DNA of 64,000 nucleotides from Thalassospira sp. HJ (lineage in GTDB: Bacteria > Pseudomonadota > Alphaproteobacteria > Rhodospirillales > Thalassospiraceae): assembly GCF_000948415.1 (NCBI RefSeq), contig NZ_JYII01000012.1:310001-374000 (forward strand). Reading direction: 5' to 3'. The notes under the pieces were generated by a model. It ran no database searches. It was not told where the DNA came from and saw only the letters and a program-made list of their open reading frames with translations. The position numbers and the translations under genes are program-made. Positions 60,193 to 64,000 of this stretch are shown here, piece by piece; the stretch's first letter is position 1, and each line of letters starts with the position of its first letter.

Positions 60193-61455
60193 CTATTCAA
60201 TCAGAATGGCCCGGAAATCATTGACGTTGGTAAGTGTCGGTCCCGTCACAAGCAAATCATCAATCTTGGCAAAGGCGCTATAGGCGTCATTGTTATTGAG
60301 ATACTCCCAAAGATCGACGCCATCTTCTTGAGCTGTTTGCCAGCTTTTGGCATCGATGATGGCGCCTGCATTATCCTCGCTACCATCAATGCCGTCGGTA
60401 TCAATCGCAAGCGCGCTAAAGCCCGGTTGATCGCGCAGCTGCAGCAGAAGCGACAGCAAAAATTCGCTGTTGCGTCCCCCACGGCCCCCCTTGCCACGCA
60501 CGGTAACAGTGGTTTCACCGCCCGAAAGCAACACGCACGGCTTTGCCGCCGGCTGCCCATGATTGGCAACCTGATGGGCGATGCCGGCATGAACAATGGC
60601 GACTTCGCGGGCTTCGCCTTCAATCGCATCGCCAAGGATCACGGTATTGAGCCCCATGTCGCGCGCGACGGATGCGGCGGCCTCAAGGCTGTCCTGCGGG
60701 CGGGCCAGCATGATGGTTTCATGACCTTCAAAGCAGGGATCGTCGGGCTTGATCGTCTCATCCTTCTCGCTACGCAGAAGGTCCTCGGCGGCCTTCGGGA
60801 TGTCGATCTGATAATGGCGGAGGATATCAAGCGCGTCCTGTCCGGTGGTTGGATCGGATACGGTCGGGCCAGACGCAATAATCGCCGGATCATCGCCCGG
60901 CACGTCCGACACCAGATAGGTCACCATACGCGCGGGTGCGGACGCCTTGGCAAGCCGACCACCCTTGATGGCAGACAGGTGTTTGCGCACACAGTTCATT
61001 TCCGAAATGGTCGCGCCACTGCGCAACAGCGCCTTGCTGATCGCCTGTTTGTCTTCAAGGGTCAGACCCGGACCGGGCAGGGCGAGAAGTGCCGATCCAC
61101 CCCCGGAAATCATGCACACAACCAGATCATCCGGACCAGCAGCCGAAACAATATCAAGGATCCGCTTGGCGGCCTGTTCCCCGGCAGCATCAGGGACCGG
61201 GTGGGATGCCTCGACAATTTCGATCTGATCGCATTCGACCGCATGGCCATAGCGGGTCACGACCAGTCCTTCGACATCACCTTTCCAGGCTTTCTCGAAC
61301 GCACGCGCCATATTGGCCGATGCCTTGCCAGCGCCAATGACGATGGTTTTGCCCTTGGGCGGTTCCGGCAGGTTGCGCGGGATCTGAACGCCGGGGTCGG
61401 CGGCCTTTAATGCCGCATCCATCAAAGCCAGAAGTTTTTCGCGCGAAGTGGTCAT
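60193..61455 (-). CDS. ttuD: Glycerate 2-kinase (TtuD/MOFRL type)
   Basis: A 420-residue two-domain protein. The N-terminal DUF4147 part has VIGAGKASANMARAFEKAW and VVCMISGGGSALLALPGPGL with the substrate/ATP glycine loop. The C-terminal MOFRL domain has SGGETTVTVRGKGGRGGRNS and ALAIDTDGIDGSEDNAGAII. It phosphorylates D-glycerate, the last step after glyoxylate carboligation. The start is ATG 61455. The GntR gene lies 62 bases upstream on the same strand. Confidence 0.94.
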   Translation of the reverse strand: MTTSREKLLALMDAALKAADPGVQIPRNLPEPPKGKTIVIGAGKASANMARAFEKAWKGDVEGLVVTRYGHAVECDQIEIVEASHPVPDAAGEQAAKRILDIVSAAGPDDLVVCMISGGGSALLALPGPGLTLEDKQAISKALLRSGATISEMNCVRKHLSAIKGGRLAKASAPARMVTYLVSDVPGDDPAIIASGPTVSDPTTGQDALDILRHYQIDIPKAAEDLLRSEKDETIKPDDPCFEGHETIMLARPQDSLEAAASVARDMGLNTVILGDAIEGEAREVAIVHAGIAHQVANHGQPAAKPCVLLSGGETTVTVRGKGGRGGRNSEFLLSLLLQLRDQPGFSALAIDTDGIDGSEDNAGAIIDAKSWQTAQEDGVDLWEYLNNNDAYSAFAKIDDLLVTGPTLTNVNDFRAILIE

Positions 61456-61517
61456 GTCGGGTTTCCCTGATTGGATTTTGGCCGGGTTGATCCCGGCCTT
61501 GAATTTGGTTCGGGTGT

Positions 61518-62267
61518 TTAGGTCGCTTGCTTGTCCGATGCCGTTTTGAAAAAGTCGATCACGGCTTGCAAATGATCGGACATCGCCTTTTCTGCTGCAT
61601 CCGGGTCGTGGGCGGCGATGGCTTCGATAATGTCGCGGTGATGATCCTGCACCATGCGATCAAAGGTCGGGCCGACCATGCCGTTGAAACGAATTTCGGT
61701 CAGGGCCGCCTGCAGCACGTCATGCAGCATTTTCATCACGTGATAATAAATGATCGATCCGGTCGCCCGGCCAATCATCATATGCAGGCGGTGGTCATCA
61801 TCGGCACGGTATTTCGCAGCCCGCCTTGGGTCATGTGCCTGGCGATAGGCCATGCGCAGAAGCTTGATATCCTCGTCACTGGCATTGATTGCAGCCCTGC
61901 GTGCTGCCCATGTTTCAAGCGTGCAGCGGATTTCCTGCAGATCGCGCAGATTGCTGATCGAATCGCGCACCAGATCGGTCATGGCGGTGTCCATGTCGAT
62001 CCCGGTCGATGACAGGATTTCGGTGCCGCCGCCCTGAACTGCTCGCAAGTACCCACGGGTCTTGAGCTTTTGCAGGGCTGCACGCACCGACACGCGGCTA
62101 ACCGACATGCTTTCGGCAAGTTGGCGTTCACCGGGCAGGCGGTCTCCGGGCAGGAAAATGCCGTCTGAAATCTTTTCAAGGATCTGATCGGCAACCTGAT
62201 CGGCAATCCTTTTCGGACGCTTGGTTTCCGGGTCGTCTTGTGCCTGAACCGGCTTGGCAGACGGCAT
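61518..62267 (-). CDS. GntR-family regulator (FadR/FCD type)
   Basis: The 249-residue regulator has the winged helix LPGERQLAESMSVSRVSVRAALQKL (about 43-67; first 20 shown in part) with RAVQGGGTEILS as wing. The FCD domain has DDHRLHMMIGRATGSI and VQDHHRDIIEAIAAHDPD, with candidate metal histidines. It is divergent from the amidohydrolase gene at 62555 and co-directional with ttuD, so it may control glycerate or glyoxylate use. A basic N-terminal tail (about 1-25) precedes the DNA-binding domain. Confidence 0.88.
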   Translation of the reverse strand: MPSAKPVQAQDDPETKRPKRIADQVADQILEKISDGIFLPGDRLPGERQLAESMSVSRVSVRAALQKLKTRGYLRAVQGGGTEILSSTGIDMDTAMTDLVRDSISNLRDLQEIRCTLETWAARRAAINASDEDIKLLRMAYRQAHDPRRAAKYRADDDHRLHMMIGRATGSIIYYHVMKMLHDVLQAALTEIRFNGMVGPTFDRMVQDHHRDIIEAIAAHDPDAAEKAMSDHLQAVIDFFKTASDKQAT

Positions 62268-62554
62268 GTTGGGTTGTCTCCAATCGTGTTTTTCTGTGCC
62301 AGAGCAATGATGTTAGTCGTCCTGCCCCTAAATGGTCATACCATTTTACGGGATGTTTGGGCGCTACGCAAAGTGTCGATATGCATCATGCCTGCTTATT
62401 GCAGCGCAATCTTGTCTCGGCCGCGATAAATTGATAGTTCAACAGATGCCGGATGGCGCATGCGCAGCCCGTCCATAAGCGCGCTGCTGCCCCGGTTGAC
62501 CTGCCAATATCGATACCCAATACCCAAAGACCACCGAATTTCAGGAGAACACGC

Positions 62555-63355
62555 GTGCCGAACCAAGCCGGGACCCTTTTGGGCCATGATGATCCCGCCC
62601 CGTTTGAAGTCTTGAATGAAAACGGCAAGGGCCATGCGCTTTTTGTCTGCGATCATGCGTCCCGCGAAATCCCCAAAAGCCTGGGCACGCTCGGCCTGCC
62701 CGAGGAAGAGCGCAAACGCCATATCGGCTGGGATATCGGCGCGCGCAAGGTGACTGAAATTCTCGTTGAACGTTTTGATTGCCCGGCGGTTCTAGGCGGG
62801 TTTTCGCGTCTTGTGATTGACTGCAACCGGCAGCTTTGGGACCCGACCGGAATGCCCGAAATTGCCGATCAGACCGTGGTGCCGGGCAACAAAAACGTCT
62901 CGCCCAGCGAACATATGCGGCGCATCCGCGAGATTTTCCTGCCCTATCACTGGGCGATCGAAGAAAAGATTGCCACATTCCACGCTCATAAAATTGCCCC
63001 GGCCCTGATTGCCATTCACAGCTTTACACCCGTATTCCAGGGCTTTGAACGCCCATGGGAAATCGGTGTGCTCTGGGATCAGGATGATCGCATTCCGGTG
63101 CCGCTGCTTGAAACCCTGCGTGCGCAGAACCCGGATCTGACCATTGGTGATAACGAACCCTATTCCGGACGCCATCTGGCTGATTACACCATCGATCATC
63201 ACGGCGAGGCGGCTGGTCTTCCGTGTGTGTCGATTGAAATTCGTCAGGATCTGATTGATACTGACGCAGGATGTGAAAAATGGGCGAAGATCCTTGGGGA
63301 TGCCTTCGTCGACATCCTTGCGGATCCGAACCTATACAAGATCAGGAGAGACTGA
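62555..63355 (+). CDS. N-formylglutamate amidohydrolase-like protein
   Basis: The 266-residue protein shows the family pattern: HALFVCDHASREIPKSLGTL, HIGWDIGARKVTEILVERF, VIDCNRQLWDPTGMPEI, AIHSFTPVFQG and EIRQDLI. The histidines, aspartates and glutamate are zinc and catalytic residues of the HutG-type fold. True histidine-pathway partners are absent. GTG at 62555 with AGGAGA six bases upstream is a clear start. The GCS2-type ligase starts two bases after its stop, so the pair is surely co-transcribed. Confidence 0.92.
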   Translation: MPNQAGTLLGHDDPAPFEVLNENGKGHALFVCDHASREIPKSLGTLGLPEEERKRHIGWDIGARKVTEILVERFDCPAVLGGFSRLVIDCNRQLWDPTGMPEIADQTVVPGNKNVSPSEHMRRIREIFLPYHWAIEEKIATFHAHKIAPALIAIHSFTPVFQGFERPWEIGVLWDQDDRIPVPLLETLRAQNPDLTIGDNEPYSGRHLADYTIDHHGEAAGLPCVSIEIRQDLIDTDAGCEKWAKILGDAFVDILADPNLYKIRRD

Positions 63356-63356
63356 T

Positions 63357-64000
63357 TTGGCAGGGGCCAACGCACGCGAACCGGGATTTTCCATCGGCAT
63401 TGAAGAAGAATTCTGGCTCGTGGATCGCGAAACCCGCGATCTTGCCAAAGACCCGCCTGCCGAATTCCTGAAAGACGCCAAGGCCAAGCTTGGTGATCAG
63501 GTCTCAAGCGAATTCATGCGCTGTCAGGTCGAAACGGGCAGCAAGGTTTGCAACAGTGCGCTTGAAGCGCGCGAGCAGCTGATTGAAATGCGCAGCACCC
63601 TTTCCAAGGTGGCGGCGAAATACGATATGGCGCTGCTCGCGGCCTCGACCCATCCCTTTGCCCAGTGGGACGACCAGAAACATACCGACGGTGAGCGCTA
63701 CAACACCATCGCGCGCGATTTGCGCACGGTGGTGGATCGTTTGCTGATTTGCGGCATGCATGTTCATATCGGGATCGAGGATGATGATCTGCGCATCGAA
63801 TTGATGGCGCAGGCCAGTTACTTCCTGCCGCATCTTCTGGCCCTGACCACCAGCTCGCCGTTCTGGCGGGGCAGGGAGACCGGGCTTCAGACTTTCCGGT
63901 TGTCTGTGTTTGACAACCTGCCGCGTACCGGCCTGCCTGAAGTGTTTGGTTCCTGGGCGGAGTATCGCCGCCATGTCGATATGCTGATCAATGCCGGCGT
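63357..64000 (+). CDS. Glutamate-cysteine ligase-like carboxylate-amine ligase (GCS2/YbdK), partial
   Basis: The frame runs off the window after about 214 residues. It starts at TTG 63357 with AGGAGAG upstream: MAGANAREPGFSIGIEEEFW, with the catalytic IEEEFW. SEFMRCQVETGSKVCNSALE, then LLAASTHPFAQWDDQKHTDG and GMHVHIGIEDDDL with the metal histidines follow, and TSSPFWRGRETGLQTFRLS. The family joins glutamate to amines or amino acids with ATP. Adjacency to the amidohydrolase suggests a shared substrate. The 3' end is outside. Confidence 0.92.
   Translation, partial: MAGANAREPGFSIGIEEEFWLVDRETRDLAKDPPAEFLKDAKAKLGDQVSSEFMRCQVETGSKVCNSALEAREQLIEMRSTLSKVAAKYDMALLAASTHPFAQWDDQKHTDGERYNTIARDLRTVVDRLLICGMHVHIGIEDDDLRIELMAQASYFLPHLLALTTSSPFWRGRETGLQTFRLSVFDNLPRTGLPEVFGSWAEYRRHVDMLINAG

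Noticed and set aside
1-64000. CRISPR arrays, tRNA or rRNA genes, prophage or intact insertion sequences
   Set aside because: I saw no regularly spaced repeats, no cloverleaf sequence and no transposase or phage structural gene. Without a search tool a small RNA gene could be missed.

Overview
The window reads as chromosomal DNA of a marine alphaproteobacterium of the Rhodospirillales type; Thalassospira is my best guess. This rests on the ALAS-type hemA, the EipB (DUF1849) protein, the HDAC/xseB/ispA/dxs/tlyA gene set, the many TRAP transporter and GntR/LysR genes and a moderately high GC. It is inference, not a database match. Genes are dense, on both strands, and nearly all housekeeping or ordinary metabolic genes. 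I saw no rRNA, tRNA, CRISPR array, prophage or intact insertion sequence.

Layout. 1-2.4 kb: the 3' end of aspS, then an envelope pair (SPOR lipoprotein and EipB). 2.4-3.4 kb: an ArsR/SqrR-type regulator and a long intergenic region with a large hairpin. 3.4-9.6 kb: HDAC-like hydrolase, xseB, ispA and dxs (isoprenoid precursors), interrupted after ispA by an AT-rich block carrying an orphan gene next to a hydrolase without an ATG start. 9.6-11.3 kb: an SDR and a YkgJ-type cysteine-cluster protein. 11.4-18.5 kb: a complete malonate module, with a TRAP transporter, malonyl-CoA decarboxylase, malonyl-CoA synthetase and a divergent GntR regulator with a recognisable operator. 18.5-25.3 kb: tlyA, HbpS-like protein, DUF2269 protein, TetR with its palindrome, a Tat-exported intradiol dioxygenase, a degenerate retropepsin-like protein with a 200-residue disordered tail, aroC and fabI. 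25.4-30.7 kb: YihY, MscS, a DnaJ-type co-chaperone, a glycine-zipper lipoprotein and pdxH. 30.8-32.6 kb: a second SqrR-like regulator, a MITE-like element and a universal stress protein. 32.7-42.7 kb: a small unknown protein, SRAP/HMCES, SDR, GNAT, a PadR-like regulator, hemA, a second Usp, a lipoprotein, pyrE, DUF1275, enoyl-CoA hydratase and DinB. 42.9-49.7 kb: a C4-dicarboxylate TRAP system (dctPQM) with its DctB/DctD two-component system and a very clear sigma-54 promoter. 49.9-58.3 kb: ELM1-like protein, EamA transporter, LysR/MFS/AKR group, hemN, DUF3088, HIT and azoreductase. 58.4-64 kb: LysR, hydroxypyruvate isomerase, glycerate kinase with GntR, and an N-formylglutamate amidohydrolase/GCS2 ligase pair that runs off the end.

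Working together: uptake of malonate and C4-dicarboxylates is paired with dedicated regulators. hemA and hemN each have an FNR-like box upstream, suggesting oxygen or nitrogen-oxide control of tetrapyrrole synthesis. The items most worth following up are the pseudo-retropepsin protein (21948-23168), the AT-rich insertion (about 5694-6604), the MITE-like element (31177-31443), the two orphan persulfide-type regulators and the small protein at 32794-32979. I found no clearly new multi-gene system.
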